Assembly: GCF_013912065.1 (NCBI RefSeq)
Contig: NZ_JACESA010000008.1
Span: 62,001-126,000, forward strand
Source of the DNA: Brevundimonas sp.
GTDB lineage: Bacteria; Pseudomonadota; Alphaproteobacteria; Caulobacterales; Caulobacteraceae
Direction of reading: 5' to 3'
DNA length: 64,000 nucleotides
A program made the translations under genes and the position numbers. The notes under the pieces are model-generated. The model searched no databases and was not told the origin of the DNA. It was given only the letters and a program-made list of their open reading frames with translations. Position 1 is the stretch's first letter, and each line of letters opens with the position of its first letter. Shown in pieces: positions 26,009 through 35,586 of this stretch.

Positions 26009-26184
26009 CGCGTTCGCGGCTCTGTAAAACGCACCTGCAAGCTCGGCGCTCCGTCAATGACGTCGCCGTCGCGCCGACGTCTCAATGGAATTTAAAATTT
26101 TCTGCGGGCCATTGCGTGACGCCCGACGTCGTTCGAAACAGGCGGGCGGGCGTCGCCGTCCGGTATCCACAGGTCTGTTTCCAC

Positions 26185-26718
26185 GTGGCGCAACCCGCGA
26201 AAGCCGAACTCCTCGCCGTCTACCTCGATCGACGCCCTGCCCTGGTGCGGTTCTTCACGGCACGGACGGGATCCGCAGACCGCGCCGAGGACATCGTGCA
26301 GGACATCTATGTCCGGCTACAGGCCTTGTCAGACGCCGCCGCCGCCGAGGTGAAGAACCCGGCGCCTTTCCTTTACCGCATCGGCGGAAATCTCATGCTG
26401 GACAGCCTCCGCGCCGGTCGAAGAACCGCGAACCGCGATCAGGCATGGACAGACACTGCCGGCGTCAGCATCGACGGAATCGCCGTGGTCGACGCGCCGT
26501 CGCCTGAAGAGGCCGCCTGGGCCCGGCTGAAACTGGATCAGGTCGCCGCCGCTCTGGAGGGGCTGCCGCCCAAGGCGCGGCACGCGTTTCGCCTGCACAA
26601 GATCGAAGGGCTCAGCCACGCCGAGGTTGCAGTGCGTATGGGGGTGTCGCGCAGCTCGGTCGAGAAATACGTCAGCACGGTCTTGGCGCGCCTGCTGGAA
26701 AAGGTGGGTTGGCCGTGA
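26185..26718 (+). CDS. FecI-type ECF sigma factor
   Basis: A 177-residue ECF sigma factor. Region 2 includes RAEDIVQDIYVRLQA and region 4 includes LEGLPPKARHAFRLHKIEGL, then SHAEVAVRMGVSRSSVEKYV. This combination is typical of FecI-like factors. The frame is open from 25981, but family homology begins near AKAELLAVYLDRR, so the GTG at 26185 is chosen; its Shine-Dalgarno is weak. FecR and TonB-receptor genes follow on the same strand, forming a classical cell-surface signalling unit. Confidence 0.9.
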   Translation: MAQPAKAELLAVYLDRRPALVRFFTARTGSADRAEDIVQDIYVRLQALSDAAAAEVKNPAPFLYRIGGNLMLDSLRAGRRTANRDQAWTDTAGVSIDGIAVVDAPSPEEAAWARLKLDQVAAALEGLPPKARHAFRLHKIEGLSHAEVAVRMGVSRSSVEKYVSTVLARLLEKVGWP

Positions 26719-26806
26719 TGTCGAGATTTAGCCATTTTTCCTTGTGGGACGCCGCCTGCGGCGACGTCTACTCTCCGGGACGCCTTGCCCCGCAGATCGG
26801 AACCCC

Positions 26807-27799
26807 ATGACCCGCGCCCGCGACCTTCCCTCCTCCGTCATCGACCAGGCCTCGGCCTGGGCGGTGCGGATGGCTGGCGAGGCGGCGTCGGAGGCCGACT
26901 ATCTGGCGCTTGAGGCCTGGCTGGCCCAGTCCCCGCTTCATGCCGCCGCCTTTACGGAGGCCGAGGGCCTGCTTGCGGCGCTGGACGAGGATCGGGCGGC
27001 CCTTGACGCCGCCGTCGTCCGCTCTGTTCCGACCTCGCTCCCCGGCCTCTCCCGCGGGCCCGCGACGAAGCGCGGCGGGGCGCGGCTGTGGCGCTGGGCG
27101 GGCGGCGGCCTGGCTGCGGCCGCCGCCGTGGTCGCCGCGATCGCCGTGGCGCCGTCCCTGCTCGACCGCCCGGAAGTCTTTGTCACGGCCCCGGGCGAGC
27201 AACGCACCGTCATCCTCGCCGACGGCTCCACCATCGCCATGAACGGCGCTTCCCGCCTGTCTGTCCGCCTGACCTCCGGCGAACGGCTGGTCGAAATGGG
27301 GCCAGCCGAGGCCGCCTTCGACGTGGCCCGAGATCCGGAGCGGCCCTTCCGCGTCATCGTCGGCGAGAGTCGGGTCGAGGTGCTGGGCACGGCTTTCGCC
27401 ATCCGACGAGACGATGCGACCACCCGCGTGGCTGTCTCGCGCGGGGTCGTGCGGGTCTCCGACCTGCAGAATCCGGCGCGCAATGTGCGACTCACCCGCG
27501 GTCAGGCGGTCGCACGCGCCGACGACGACGATGCGCTGCATGTGACCGCGGCTCCCCAGGACGCCGCCGGCTGGCGCACCGGTCGGCTGGTCTATGAAGA
27601 CCGGCCGCTGTCCGAGGTGATCGCCGATCTTAACCGCGCCTACCGAACGCCCATAAGGGCGGTGGATGGAGCCGGGGACGTGCGCTTTACCGGCGTGCTC
27701 GTTCTGGACGATCAGCCGGCGACCGTTCGGCGGCTGGAGACCTTCGTTCCGGTCGTCGCCGCTCGTACGGACGGAGCCATCGAACTCAGGCCGCGCTGA
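26807..27799 (+). CDS. FecR-type anti-sigma regulator
   Basis: A 330-residue FecR protein. The N-terminal cytoplasmic domain includes ASAWAVRMAGEAASEADYLAL split over about residues 15-35 (DUF4880 type). One transmembrane helix follows (GGGLAAAAAVVAAIAVAPSLL). The periplasmic FecR domain starts with VFVTAPGEQRTVILADGS, and a C-terminal DUF4974-like part follows (RLVYEDRPLSEVIADLNR). It should hold the upstream sigma factor inactive until the receptor signals. The ATG at 26807 has a weak Shine-Dalgarno. Confidence 0.92.
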   Translation: MTRARDLPSSVIDQASAWAVRMAGEAASEADYLALEAWLAQSPLHAAAFTEAEGLLAALDEDRAALDAAVVRSVPTSLPGLSRGPATKRGGARLWRWAGGGLAAAAAVVAAIAVAPSLLDRPEVFVTAPGEQRTVILADGSTIAMNGASRLSVRLTSGERLVEMGPAEAAFDVARDPERPFRVIVGESRVEVLGTAFAIRRDDATTRVAVSRGVVRVSDLQNPARNVRLTRGQAVARADDDDALHVTAAPQDAAGWRTGRLVYEDRPLSEVIADLNRAYRTPIRAVDGAGDVRFTGVLVLDDQPATVRRLETFVPVVAARTDGAIELRPR

Positions 27800-27810
27800 G
27801 CCCGCCAGAC

Positions 27811-30207
27811 ATGTCTCCACTCGTTCGTCGCGCAGCCGCAGGAGCCGGCCTGGTCTCGGTGCTGGGATGCGGCGTCGCGCACGCCGGCGTCGCCCACGTG
27901 CTGTCCATTCCCGCCCAGCCGATGCCTGCTGCAGTCCTGCGGCTCGGCGCCCAGGCCGGCGTGTCCATCGGCGCCGGCGCGGCGGCGGCCTGTGGTCGCT
28001 CCAGGCCCATACGAGGCTCTTACGACGTGGAGACCGCCTTGCGTCTGATGCTCGCGGGGAGCGACTGCACCTTCCGCCGCATCGACGCCCAGACCTATCT
28101 GATCGTACGAAGACCAGCCGCTCCGCCCCGGCCCGCGCGGGCCCCGCCACCGGCGGCAGCGGCGGTAGACCTCGACACCATCGTGGTCACCGCCACCAAA
28201 CGGGACATCGCCCTGGCCGGTGCGCCCTATTCGCTGTCGGCCGTCGACGGCGCGGTGTTCGACGCCGCAGGCCGCCGTGACACCGCCGCGCTGGCGACCC
28301 GGCTGGCGGGACTGACCGTCACCAATCTGGGACCGGGCCGAAATAAGCTGTTCGTGCGCGGCCTCGCCGACAGCGCCCTGACCGGCCAGACCCAGGCCAT
28401 GGTCGGCCTCTATCTGGACGACACTCGCCTGACCTACGATGCGCCGGATCCCGATCTTCGTCTCGTTGATCTTGAGCGGGTCGAACTCCTTCGGGGCCCC
28501 CAAGGCAGCCTTTACGGCGCCGGGGCGATCGGGGGCGTGCTGAAGCTGGTCAGCCGTGCGCCTCGGCTTGACGTCTATGAGGCCGAAGCGACGGCAGGAC
28601 TGACCTTCGCCGACGACACCGCGCCCGGGCATTCCGTCGATCTTGTCCTCAACGCGCCCCTGCTGCGGGACCGGCTCGCCCTGCGCGCCGTCGTCTACGA
28701 GGAGGTGCTGCAGGGGGTCGTGGACGATCCGGGCCTGGATCTGCGGAACACCGGCGCGACCGTTCGCAACGGCGCGCGCCTGGGCCTCCTCTGGCGGATC
28801 AATCCAAGATGGGAGGCCCGGCTCGGTTCGGTGTTCCAGATCCTCGAGTTGGATGACAGTCAGTACGCCTTCGAAGCGCTGAATCCCTACGAGCGTGCGT
28901 TGTCGGTGCGCGAACCCAGCAACAACGACTTCAATGGCGCCTCGCTCACCGTGACAGGCGACTACGAGTGGGGACGGGTCAAGCTGACCAGCGCCTATCA
29001 GGGCCACGACCTGGATCGTCGTTACGACGCCACTACGGCCGGCTGGCGGTTCGGCGGCGGCGGCGGTCCGCTGGCTCATGACGAAGCCGACAGCATCCGC
29101 GCCTTCGCCCTCGAGGCCTCGGTCGCTTCGTCCCCTTCCGCCGCCTTCGGGTGGATCGCCGGGCTCTACGGCTCCCACTACAGCCATGATCGAACCGGCG
29201 AGGTGCTCGATTTGGAAACCGAGACGCCGCTCTACGAGGCAGAGAAACGTGATGAAACCAATGAAGGCGCAGTCTTTGGCGAGACCAGCTGGGCCCCTTA
29301 CGAGCGCCTGAAGCTCGTCCTGGGCGGTCGCTATTTCTATGTGGCGACCCAGTCTTCCACCCGTGCCGTGCTGAGTCGCGGCGCCACGGACGCCTTTGAC
29401 GGAGAAACGCAGGACGACGGCTTCGTGTCTAAAGCGGTGGTGGAGTATGCGCTCCGCGACAACGTCCTGCTTTTCGGGCAGGTCAGTCAGGGTTATCGGG
29501 TAGGCGGCTTCAACGGGGGCGTCCTGCTGGACGGGGACTATGGCCAGCCGGGCGGGCCCCAACCCTATCGCGAATTCCGCCCAGACACCCTGAACAGCCA
29601 TGAGATCGGCGTTCGCTTGCGGGCCTTCGAGGATCGCCTAGCCCTGCGTCTCGCGGCTTTCGTGGTCGATTGGCGTTCCATCCAGTCAGATCGCGTATCC
29701 TCCGACGGCCTGCCCTTCACCGCCAATATCGGATCAGGCAGCAACGAGGGGTTTGAAGCTGAGGCGGTCTGGCAGGACGGCCCCTGGCGCGTCGATGTCA
29801 ACTTCATGGGCGGGAACCCCCATCTCGACGCGGCCGACGACAGCTATCCCCTGTCTGCCAACGGCGACCTGCCCGGGGTCCCCCGCATATTGGGCGCCGC
29901 GAGCGCACGTCGCGAAGGCGCGCTTCTCGGACACCAGGCGTGGGCCAGCGGATCGGTCGGATACGTCGGGCGATCGACGCAACAACTGACGCCCGAGACA
30001 ATCACCAACATGGGCGGCTACTGGACCACTGAAATGGCCGCAGGCATAGCCAGGGGGGACTGGGCGGCGACGCTGCGGCTCGACAACCTGTTCGGCGCCG
30101 CCGGCGACACATTCGGCTACGGTAATCCGTTTCTCTTAGATTCCGAGACTGTCACCACCCCGCAAAGACCCAGGAACCTGTCGCTGTCCCTGACGCGGCG
30201 TTTTTGA
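27811..30207 (+). CDS. TonB-dependent receptor with N-terminal signalling (STN) domain
   Basis: A 798-residue FecA-type receptor. After an export signal, residues about 28-95 form a secretin/TonB N-terminal domain (VLSIPAQPMPAAVLRLGAQA; SYDVETALRLMLAGSDC), which contacts FecR. A TonB-box-like LDTIVVTATKRD is next, then the plug (VERVELLRGPQGSLYGAGAIGG reads as LERVELLRGPQGSLYGAGA) and the barrel, ending in RNLSLSLTRRF. It starts 12 bp after fecR, so the three genes act as one surface-signalling system. The ligand is probably a ferric siderophore or similar chelate. Confidence 0.93.
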   Translation: MSPLVRRAAAGAGLVSVLGCGVAHAGVAHVLSIPAQPMPAAVLRLGAQAGVSIGAGAAAACGRSRPIRGSYDVETALRLMLAGSDCTFRRIDAQTYLIVRRPAAPPRPARAPPPAAAAVDLDTIVVTATKRDIALAGAPYSLSAVDGAVFDAAGRRDTAALATRLAGLTVTNLGPGRNKLFVRGLADSALTGQTQAMVGLYLDDTRLTYDAPDPDLRLVDLERVELLRGPQGSLYGAGAIGGVLKLVSRAPRLDVYEAEATAGLTFADDTAPGHSVDLVLNAPLLRDRLALRAVVYEEVLQGVVDDPGLDLRNTGATVRNGARLGLLWRINPRWEARLGSVFQILELDDSQYAFEALNPYERALSVREPSNNDFNGASLTVTGDYEWGRVKLTSAYQGHDLDRRYDATTAGWRFGGGGGPLAHDEADSIRAFALEASVASSPSAAFGWIAGLYGSHYSHDRTGEVLDLETETPLYEAEKRDETNEGAVFGETSWAPYERLKLVLGGRYFYVATQSSTRAVLSRGATDAFDGETQDDGFVSKAVVEYALRDNVLLFGQVSQGYRVGGFNGGVLLDGDYGQPGGPQPYREFRPDTLNSHEIGVRLRAFEDRLALRLAAFVVDWRSIQSDRVSSDGLPFTANIGSGSNEGFEAEAVWQDGPWRVDVNFMGGNPHLDAADDSYPLSANGDLPGVPRILGAASARREGALLGHQAWASGSVGYVGRSTQQLTPETITNMGGYWTTEMAAGIARGDWAATLRLDNLFGAAGDTFGYGNPFLLDSETVTTPQRPRNLSLSLTRRF

Positions 30208-30390
30208 AACGTTGTGAGGCGGCTTGCAGGCGGGGTTTCAGGCGAGAAAGATCCCGCCATCCCGTTGCACTGGCTGCCTGGAATCGGGGCTATGAGTTTG
30301 TCGGGCGGTTTCGCGGGGTCTGCACCCGTGGCCGAAACGATTTAAGACTTCTTCTGGCCCTCGTCCAAACGTCGGCTATCGATCGGTAGG

Positions 30391-30555
30391 GAAGCCAATG
30401 TCGTCGCCCTGGTTTCCAAACTCCGAGGCTGCGACCTCGCAAAGCTGCGCCTCAGTGAGGTGGCCCACGATGGGACCATCCGCCAGCGCTCCATGATCAT
30501 CCAGCAGAAGACGGGGCGACCTGTCCCGTTCGAGATCACGAAGCCTACGCGATAA
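30391..30555 (+). pseudogene. Tyrosine recombinase/integrase remnant
   Basis: In this frame the DNA reads SKLRGCDLAKLRLSEVAHDG, then TIRQRSMIIQQKTGRPVPFE and ITKPTR, then a TAA stop. SKLRGCDL and QQKTGRPVPFEIT are characteristic of the catalytic domain of a group of alphaproteobacterial tyrosine-type integrases. About 54 residues remain. There is no start, the N-terminal part is missing, and the catalytic His-x-x-Arg and Tyr region is lost behind stops. It marks a former integration event at the left edge of the copper island. Confidence 0.75.
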
Positions 30556-30750
30556 ATCTCCGAGCAGATCGCCCTCTAGATGCGACGTCAGTGGGTCCAC
30601 CGCGAATCATTCCCACTCGATTACATCAGCGCCAGTAGTGTTATGATCTTTAGGTGTTTTTTCACGCATGAAGCTGACGGCACCGTGTCGCTGTCCGAAA
30701 ATACACAGGACTGTTGAAAACACTGATGAAATATTACCATGTAAAAAGCG

Positions 30751-30790
30751 CGTGATCACGACATCTTTCGAGATGTATTGACAATGTCAA
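30751..30790. repeat. Three consecutive palindromes
   Basis: CGTGATCACG (30751-30760), ACATCT-TTCG-AGATGT (30761-30776) and TTGACA-A-TGTCAA (30778-30790) follow one another with only one base between the last two. Each is a perfect inverted repeat. They lie in AT-richer DNA next to the integrase remnant. They could be recombinase or regulator binding sites. Confidence 0.7.
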
Positions 30791-30873
30791 AAGCATCGTT
30801 TGTCAACGAATCGCGCCGGTGCACACCTTACTTCTCAGATACCATGAGGGCCTACCGCGAGAACAGCCTCGGT

Positions 30874-31068
30874 TTACGGGTCGATCTCATCCGCCTCAGC
30901 CGCAGCGGCGCCCCTCGGTCTCGCCGCGTCAAAGTCGCGAGCAGCCGCCAGTCGGCCGAGAGCCCGGGCCAGATTGAGCAACCCCTCCTGCGCGCGGGCA
31001 GCCTCCTCCGGCGTGCTCCGCTCCAGCACTTCCACGCTCCCGTCCGCACCCAATCGCACGATGCCCAT
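30874..31068 (-). CDS. Small hypothetical protein (64 aa)
   Basis: The frame starts MGIVRLGADGSVEVLERS and continues with an Ala/Arg-rich, probably helical stretch (EEAARAQEGLLNLARALGRL). The start is preceded by GGGGGCG at a suitable distance. Its composition is protein-like, and small proteins of this style are found beside recombinase genes in mobile elements, but I cannot assign a family. It lies between the integrase remnant and cueR. Confidence 0.5.
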   Translation of the reverse strand: MGIVRLGADGSVEVLERSTPEEAARAQEGLLNLARALGRLAAARDFDAARPRGAAAAEADEIDP

Positions 31069-31189
31069 GGTCGCCCCCTGTTGTGTCGGTAGGGGGCCAT
31101 GCCGGCACCGACACGTCCAGTCACGGCCCTGCTACTGATCCGGGTTCTCGACCATGGCCAATTCAGTTCCTAGGTCGCACGGCTGTCCC

Positions 31190-31606
31190 CTACAACGAAG
31201 GCGCAACACTACCCGCCGATGGCCCTGCCAAGTCGGACAGGATCGGGCAATCGGGACGATCATCGCCCGCGCAACAGTGGGCAAGGTGCCGCAGTGTGTC
31301 GGCCATCGACTGCATCTCAGCGATCTTGGCATCGAGATCCGCGACGTGTTTTTCCGCGACCGTCTTGACCTCGCGGCTGGGGCGCGCGCGGTCTCTCCAA
31401 AGCGCGAGCAGCTGACCGATCTCTTCGACTGAAAAGCCCAAGTTTCGGGCACGCCGGATGAAGCGCAGCTCGTTGATGTCCCGCTCGCCGAAGTCGCGAT
31501 AGTTGCTATCCGTGCGGTCCGCTGGCCGGATGAGGCCGACGGACTCGTAGTAGCGGATCATCTTGGTCGACACGCCGGTCGCCTTGGAGGCCTGGCCGAT
31601 GTTCAT
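31190..31606 (-). CDS. cueR: CueR, MerR-family copper-responsive activator
   Basis: A 138-residue MerR-family regulator. The N-terminal helix-turn-helix is [20 protein letters not shown], a coiled dimerisation helix is in the middle, and the metal loop is [11 protein letters not shown] with Cys112 and Cys120. These numbers equal the Cu(I) ligands of E. coli CueR. The start ATG overlaps the copA stop by 4 bp (ATGA), so the two genes are translationally coupled. It should bind the CueR-type promoter dyads at 34126-34145 and 35338-35357 and activate on Cu(I), Ag(I) or Au(I). Confidence 0.93.
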   Translation of the reverse strand: MNIGQASKATGVSTKMIRYYESVGLIRPADRTDSNYRDFGERDINELRFIRRARNLGFSVEEIGQLLALWRDRARPSREVKTVAEKHVADLDAKIAEMQSMADTLRHLAHCCAGDDRPDCPILSDLAGPSAGSVAPSL

Positions 31607-34086
31607 GCGACATCTCCTTCGAAGCGGGTCTTGAAGCCGCGCAGACGCAACGCATTGGTCAGTACGCTGACGCTCGACAGGGCCATCGCGCCGGCCGCGA
31701 GCATGGGCGACAGCAACCAACCGAACAGCGGGAACAGCAAACCCGCCGCCACGGGGATCAGCACGACGTTATAGCCGAACGCCCACACCAAGTTTTGACG
31801 GATGTTGCCCATCGTGGCGCGCGACAGAGCGACAGCGTTCACCGCGCCGCGGAGGTCTCCGCCGGTCAGGACCACATCCGCGCTCTCGATGGCGACGTCC
31901 GTTCCGCCTCCGACGGCGAGGCCGACATCCGCCGCCGCGAGAGCTGGAGCGTCATTGACGCCGTCTCCGACGAAGGCGACGCGACGGCCGCCGATCTGAA
32001 GGGCGCGGACCGCCTCGACCTTGCCGTCCGGCAGGATCTCGGCGTGCACCTCGTCGATACCGAGGCGGCGGGCGACGGCCTCGGCCGTGCGGCGATTGTC
32101 GCCGGTGACCATCGCGACCTTCAGACCCAGCGCGTGAATGGCGGCGATGGCGGCCGAGGTTGTGGGCTTGATCGGATCGGCGACGGCGATGATCGCTGCC
32201 AAGCGGCCGTCGATCGCCGCGTAGAGCGGGCTCTTGCCCTCCTCTCCCAATTGCTCGGCCTGGACGGCGAAGACGGTAAGATCGTGGCTCAAGCCGCGCA
32301 TCAGCCGGTCGGCGCCGACCTGAACGGATCGTCCGGCGACCCGGCCCTCGGCGCCAAAGCCGGGACGAGACAAGAAGGTCTCAGGATCAGGAACCGGCAG
32401 ACCTCGCTCCTCCGCGGCCCTGATGATGGCGCGGGCGATCGGATGCTCCGACCGGGTCTCCAGCCCGGCGACAAGGCTGAGCACCTCGTCCTCGGCAAAG
32501 CCTTCGGCGACGGTGAGGTCCGTCAGTTCCGGCCGTCCCTCGGTCAGGGTGCCGGTCTTGTCGAAGGCGACGACCTCGACGCTCTGGAGCGCCTGAAGCG
32601 CCTCTCCCTTGCGGAACAGGATGCCGAGTTCGGCGGCGCGGCCAGTCCCGACCATGATCGAGGTCGGGGTCGCAAGTCCCATGGCGCAGGGGCATGCGAT
32701 GATCAGCACCGCGACCGCATTGACGAGGGCGAAGCCCAGCGCCGGCTGCGGGCCGAAAACGAGCCAGACTCCGAAGGTCAGCACGGCCACGGCGATGACG
32801 GCGGGCACGAACCAGCCGGTGATCCTGTCGACCAGCGCCTGGATGGGCAGCTTGGCGCCCTGGGCCGCCTCGACCATACGCACGATCTGCGCCAGCACGG
32901 TCTCAGAGCCCACCTTCTCAGCCCGAAAGCGGAAGGCGCCCGTGGTGTTGATCGTGCCGCCGACGACTTTGGTGCCCTCGATCTTCTCGACCGGGATCGG
33001 CTCGCCGGTCAGCATGGACTCATCGACATACGAGCCGCCGGACAGCACCGAACCGTCGATCGGAACGCGTTCGCCGGGCCGGACGACGATCACGTCGCCG
33101 GGCGTGACCTGATCGATCGGCAGTTCGATTTCCGATCCACCCCGTTCGACGCGGGCGGTCTTGGCCTGGAGCGTCATCAGACGGCGAATGGCCTGGCTGG
33201 TCTGGCCCTTCGCGCGCGCTTCGAACCAGCGGCCGACGAGGATCAGGGTGACGATCACCGCCGCCGCCTCGAAATAGAGGTTGGCGGTCCCGTCCGGCAG
33301 CCATTGGGGGAAGAATGTCGCGACGGTCGAGAAAGCCCAGGCGGCGGTGGCGCCGAGCACGACCAGCGAGTTCATGTCCGGCGTCAGCCTGACCAGGTTC
33401 GGCACGCCTTTGCGGTAGAAGCGCAGACCCGGAACGAAGAGCACGAAGGTCGCCAGCACGAAGCTGATGATCCGCCATGGCGTCATGCCGATGGAGTCCA
33501 TAAGCCAGCCGTGGGCGCCGGGAACGAAGTGCAGCGCCATCTCGATGACGAACAGGGGAAGGGTCGCGGCGCCGGCGACGGCGACGGCGCGTCCCAGGCT
33601 GCCGATTTCGGCCGCTCGCGAAGCCTGCTCGCGATCCTCGCTGGTCGCTTCGGGCGCGGAAGCCGCCTCGGCGGCGTAGCCCGCCTTGGCCACGGCCTCT
33701 GTCAGGGCGCGGGCGTCAATGGCGCCTTCCAGAACCCGGACGGTGGCGCGTTCCGTCGCCAGGTTGACGTGCGCATCGAGGACGCCGGGCGCCGCCTTCA
33801 GCGCGCGCTCGACACGGCCGACGCAACTCGCGCACGTCATGCCCGTGATCTTCAGTTCGACGGTGCGTTCGATCGGCTCGTAGCCGGCGGAACGGATCGC
33901 CTCGGTCACCGCCGCCGCAGAGCCGGCGCCGTCCAGCTCCACTCGCGCGCGTTCGGCCGCGAGGTTGACCGTGGCGCTTTTCACGCCGGGCGCGGCTCGG
34001 ATGGCCTTCTCGACCCGCCCGACACAGCTGGCGCAGGTCATGCCCAGCACGGGAACGTCGAGGATTCGCAAGGGCGTAGTTGTCAT
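31603..34086 (-). CDS. copA: CopA, Cu(I)-exporting P1B-type ATPase
   Basis: An 827-residue P1B-1 ATPase. It has two N-terminal HMA domains, each with [10 protein letters not shown] (Cys18/Cys21 in the first). Membrane helices follow, with the CPC ion site in [13 protein letters not shown], phosphorylation motif [11 protein letters not shown], a TGDN motif and [10 protein letters not shown]. It pumps Cu(I) or Ag(I) from cytosol to periplasm. The ATG at 34137 lies inside the CueR promoter dyad, so it cannot be the normal start; the ATG at 34086, preceded by GGAG, is chosen. cueR overlaps its end. Confidence 0.95.
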   Translation of the reverse strand: MTTTPLRILDVPVLGMTCASCVGRVEKAIRAAPGVKSATVNLAAERARVELDGAGSAAAVTEAIRSAGYEPIERTVELKITGMTCASCVGRVERALKAAPGVLDAHVNLATERATVRVLEGAIDARALTEAVAKAGYAAEAASAPEATSEDREQASRAAEIGSLGRAVAVAGAATLPLFVIEMALHFVPGAHGWLMDSIGMTPWRIISFVLATFVLFVPGLRFYRKGVPNLVRLTPDMNSLVVLGATAAWAFSTVATFFPQWLPDGTANLYFEAAAVIVTLILVGRWFEARAKGQTSQAIRRLMTLQAKTARVERGGSEIELPIDQVTPGDVIVVRPGERVPIDGSVLSGGSYVDESMLTGEPIPVEKIEGTKVVGGTINTTGAFRFRAEKVGSETVLAQIVRMVEAAQGAKLPIQALVDRITGWFVPAVIAVAVLTFGVWLVFGPQPALGFALVNAVAVLIIACPCAMGLATPTSIMVGTGRAAELGILFRKGEALQALQSVEVVAFDKTGTLTEGRPELTDLTVAEGFAEDEVLSLVAGLETRSEHPIARAIIRAAEERGLPVPDPETFLSRPGFGAEGRVAGRSVQVGADRLMRGLSHDLTVFAVQAEQLGEEGKSPLYAAIDGRLAAIIAVADPIKPTTSAAIAAIHALGLKVAMVTGDNRRTAEAVARRLGIDEVHAEILPDGKVEAVRALQIGGRRVAFVGDGVNDAPALAAADVGLAVGGGTDVAIESADVVLTGGDLRGAVNAVALSRATMGNIRQNLVWAFGYNVVLIPVAAGLLFPLFGWLLSPMLAAGAMALSSVSVLTNALRLRGFKTRFEGDVA

Positions 34087-34117
34087 CGGGACGGTCTCCA
34101 AAATCGAAGTCCCGCCC

Positions 34118-34148
34118 TTGATGAAGGTTCCAGTCATGGGAAGGTCAA
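34118..34148 (-). promoter_or_regulatory. CueR-type promoter of copA
   Basis: On the minus strand a TTGACC -35 element (34148-34143) is followed by the dyad ACCTTCCCATGACTGGAACC (34145-34126). With a 19-bp spacer the -10 is CATCAA. The long spacer with a CCTTCC...GGAA dyad between the elements is the hallmark of MerR/CueR-activated promoters. Confidence 0.8.
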
Positions 34149-34204
34149 GGACCCCGCCAAAGCAGCGTCACACGACGTCGCTTGGCGGCGCGATCGCTCC
34201 TAGC

Positions 34205-34741
34205 CTATCGCACCGCCTCCCGGATTTTCGGCTGCATGTCGGGCGTGAGCACCGCCGGGCGGGCCGGTAACGGTTGGTCAGCGCGTTCTCCATTTTGATC
34301 GATGTCGGCGAGAAGAAGCTTCATTTCCTCGATCTCACGAACCTGACTGGAGATGATCTCGTCCGCCAGTTCTCGCACACGGGGGTCGCTGATCGACGCC
34401 TTTCGAGCGTTATTGATCGCGATCGAATGATGCGGGATCATCGCCTTCATAAAGCTCGAGTCGCTGACCAGCGTCTGCGAGCGGTTCATGTAGAGCAGCG
34501 CGACGCCAAGGACGGCGGCCGTAACCACGATCACGGTCTTTGTGCGCTTGCCCTCATACATGGCCCACATGAACCCGAGCATGATAATGGTCATGACGCA
34601 GCCCATGATGAGCGACGCCATCATCCGGTTCAGACTGAAGAAGACGTGATCCCAACTGTAAACCAGCTGATACATGAGGAAGAACATCACCACCGTCGAG
34701 GTGGCGATCATGCCGGCGAACCGGCCCCAACCCATTGTCAT
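34205..34741 (-). CDS. DUF305 membrane protein
   Basis: A 178-residue protein with three or four hydrophobic segments in the first 85 residues. A DUF305 region follows with the motif [18 protein letters not shown] and [10 protein letters not shown]. The paired His residues and Met residues suggest periplasmic metal binding; such proteins are common in copper islands but the mechanism is not established. The ATG at 34741 is chosen because GGGAGAG precedes it; a GTG two codons upstream is too close to that site. It lies 86 bp behind the DUF4396 gene and is probably co-transcribed. Confidence 0.85.
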   Translation of the reverse strand: MTMGWGRFAGMIATSTVVMFFLMYQLVYSWDHVFFSLNRMMASLIMGCVMTIIMLGFMWAMYEGKRTKTVIVVTAAVLGVALLYMNRSQTLVSDSSFMKAMIPHHSIAINNARKASISDPRVRELADEIISSQVREIEEMKLLLADIDQNGERADQPLPARPAVLTPDMQPKIREAVR

Positions 34742-34827
34742 TTTCACTCTCCCAGTCCTTGTTCTTGAAACCGGGGCAACGGATGGGACCGGCCGGCTGT
34801 TCCGGTCTCGGCGGTCAACCGGACGGC

Positions 34828-35292
34828 TCAGTGACGATGATGAGCGTGCACGACCGCGTGACCTTTACCCCGCGCGATCAGCCAGCGATTGACGGGAAAG
34901 GCGGCGGCGCCGGCGATCGCGAGCGCGGCTCCGAGGCTGCCCCAGAAGAGCGGCGAGTCCAGATGAGCGTCCATCGCGCCGGGAATGACCAGCATGATCG
35001 CGTTGTCCACGATCTCCATGATCGCGATCGAGACCGTGTCCGCCGCCAAAGCCAGTTTCAGTACCGCCCCGAACGCCAATCCGGCCCGCAGCAGCGGGAC
35101 CATGGTGAAGGCGTAGCCGAAGATGAAAGCCAGACCGACGGCAAGGGCGATGGTCTGCAGGGCGCTCCATCCGAGCGCCGTTCCGACGGCCATCCCGATA
35201 ACCTCGCCCACGGCGCAGCCCGACAGGCAATGAAGCGTCGCGGCGAAGGCTAGACGGTTCAACGATACGCCGTGAGCGTGCGCCTGCGTCAT
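34828..35292 (-). CDS. DUF4396 membrane protein
   Basis: A 154-residue protein with four predicted membrane helices, a His-containing start ([21 protein letters not shown]) and a His-rich tail ([11 protein letters not shown]). [21 protein letters not shown] and [17 protein letters not shown] fit the DUF4396 family, which is often encoded with copper and multicopper-oxidase genes. The start at 35292 is chosen as the last in-frame ATG before the family region; the open frame continues to 35736 across the copZ gene and is not plausible. It is divergent from copZ. Confidence 0.8.
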   Translation of the reverse strand: MTQAHAHGVSLNRLAFAATLHCLSGCAVGEVIGMAVGTALGWSALQTIALAVGLAFIFGYAFTMVPLLRAGLAFGAVLKLALAADTVSIAIMEIVDNAIMLVIPGAMDAHLDSPLFWGSLGAALAIAGAAAFPVNRWLIARGKGHAVVHAHHRH

Positions 35293-35333
35293 GGGCTCGT
35301 GTCTTGCGAAGGACGGAGATTGAGCAGCACCCC

Positions 35334-35364
35334 TTGACCTTCCCATCTTGGGAAACCCCACCTG
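35334..35364 (+). promoter_or_regulatory. CueR-type promoter of copZ
   Basis: TTGACC (35334-35339) is followed at once by the dyad CCTTCCCATCTTGGGAAACC (35338-35357). This is the same layout and the same left half as the copA promoter. The -10 is not clear. It points to copZ, whose start is at 35395. Confidence 0.75.
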
Positions 35365-35394
35365 CCTGATCGTCGATCGACAAAGGAGATGACG

Positions 35395-35586
35395 ATGATC
35401 GAGTTGAAGGTTGAGCGGATGACCTGCGGCGGCTGCGCCGCGACGGTGCGGGCCGCCGTGCTGGAGGTCGCGCCCGCGGCCCGGATGGAGATTGAGATCG
35501 CCACCGGGACGCTCAGAGTGGAGGGAGACGCCGACGAGGGCCGCGTCCGGGCGGCGATCGAGCAGGCCGGCTACGGGGTCGCCTGA
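35395..35586 (+). CDS. copZ: CopZ-like heavy-metal-associated (HMA) copper chaperone
   Basis: A 63-residue single HMA domain: MIELKVERMTCGGCAATVRA, with the GMTCxxC-type site here as RMTCGGC, and the terminal AAIEQAGYGVA. Length and fold match cytosolic copper chaperones that pass Cu(I) to CopA. The ATG at 35395 is chosen over 35389 because AAAGGAG lies 6 bases upstream of it. A CueR-type promoter precedes it, so it should be co-induced with copA. Confidence 0.9.
   Translation: MIELKVERMTCGGCAATVRAAVLEVAPAARMEIEIATGTLRVEGDADEGRVRAAIEQAGYGVA

Larger units (their letters stand above)
30208..30873. other. Gene-poor, locally AT-richer junction region
   Basis: 666 bp between the receptor gene and a small minus-strand gene. 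It contains an integrase remnant (30391-30555) and a palindrome cluster (30751-30790). The stretch from about 30610 to 30800 is visibly richer in A and T than the rest of the window. No intact gene is supported. It looks like the worn edge of an integrated element. Confidence 0.6.

Noticed and set aside
31795-34203. 802-residue open frame on the plus strand opposite copA
   Set aside because: Composition is typical of an antisense shadow in GC-rich DNA (Asp/His/Gly/Arg-rich, no domain); the opposite strand encodes an unmistakable P1B ATPase.
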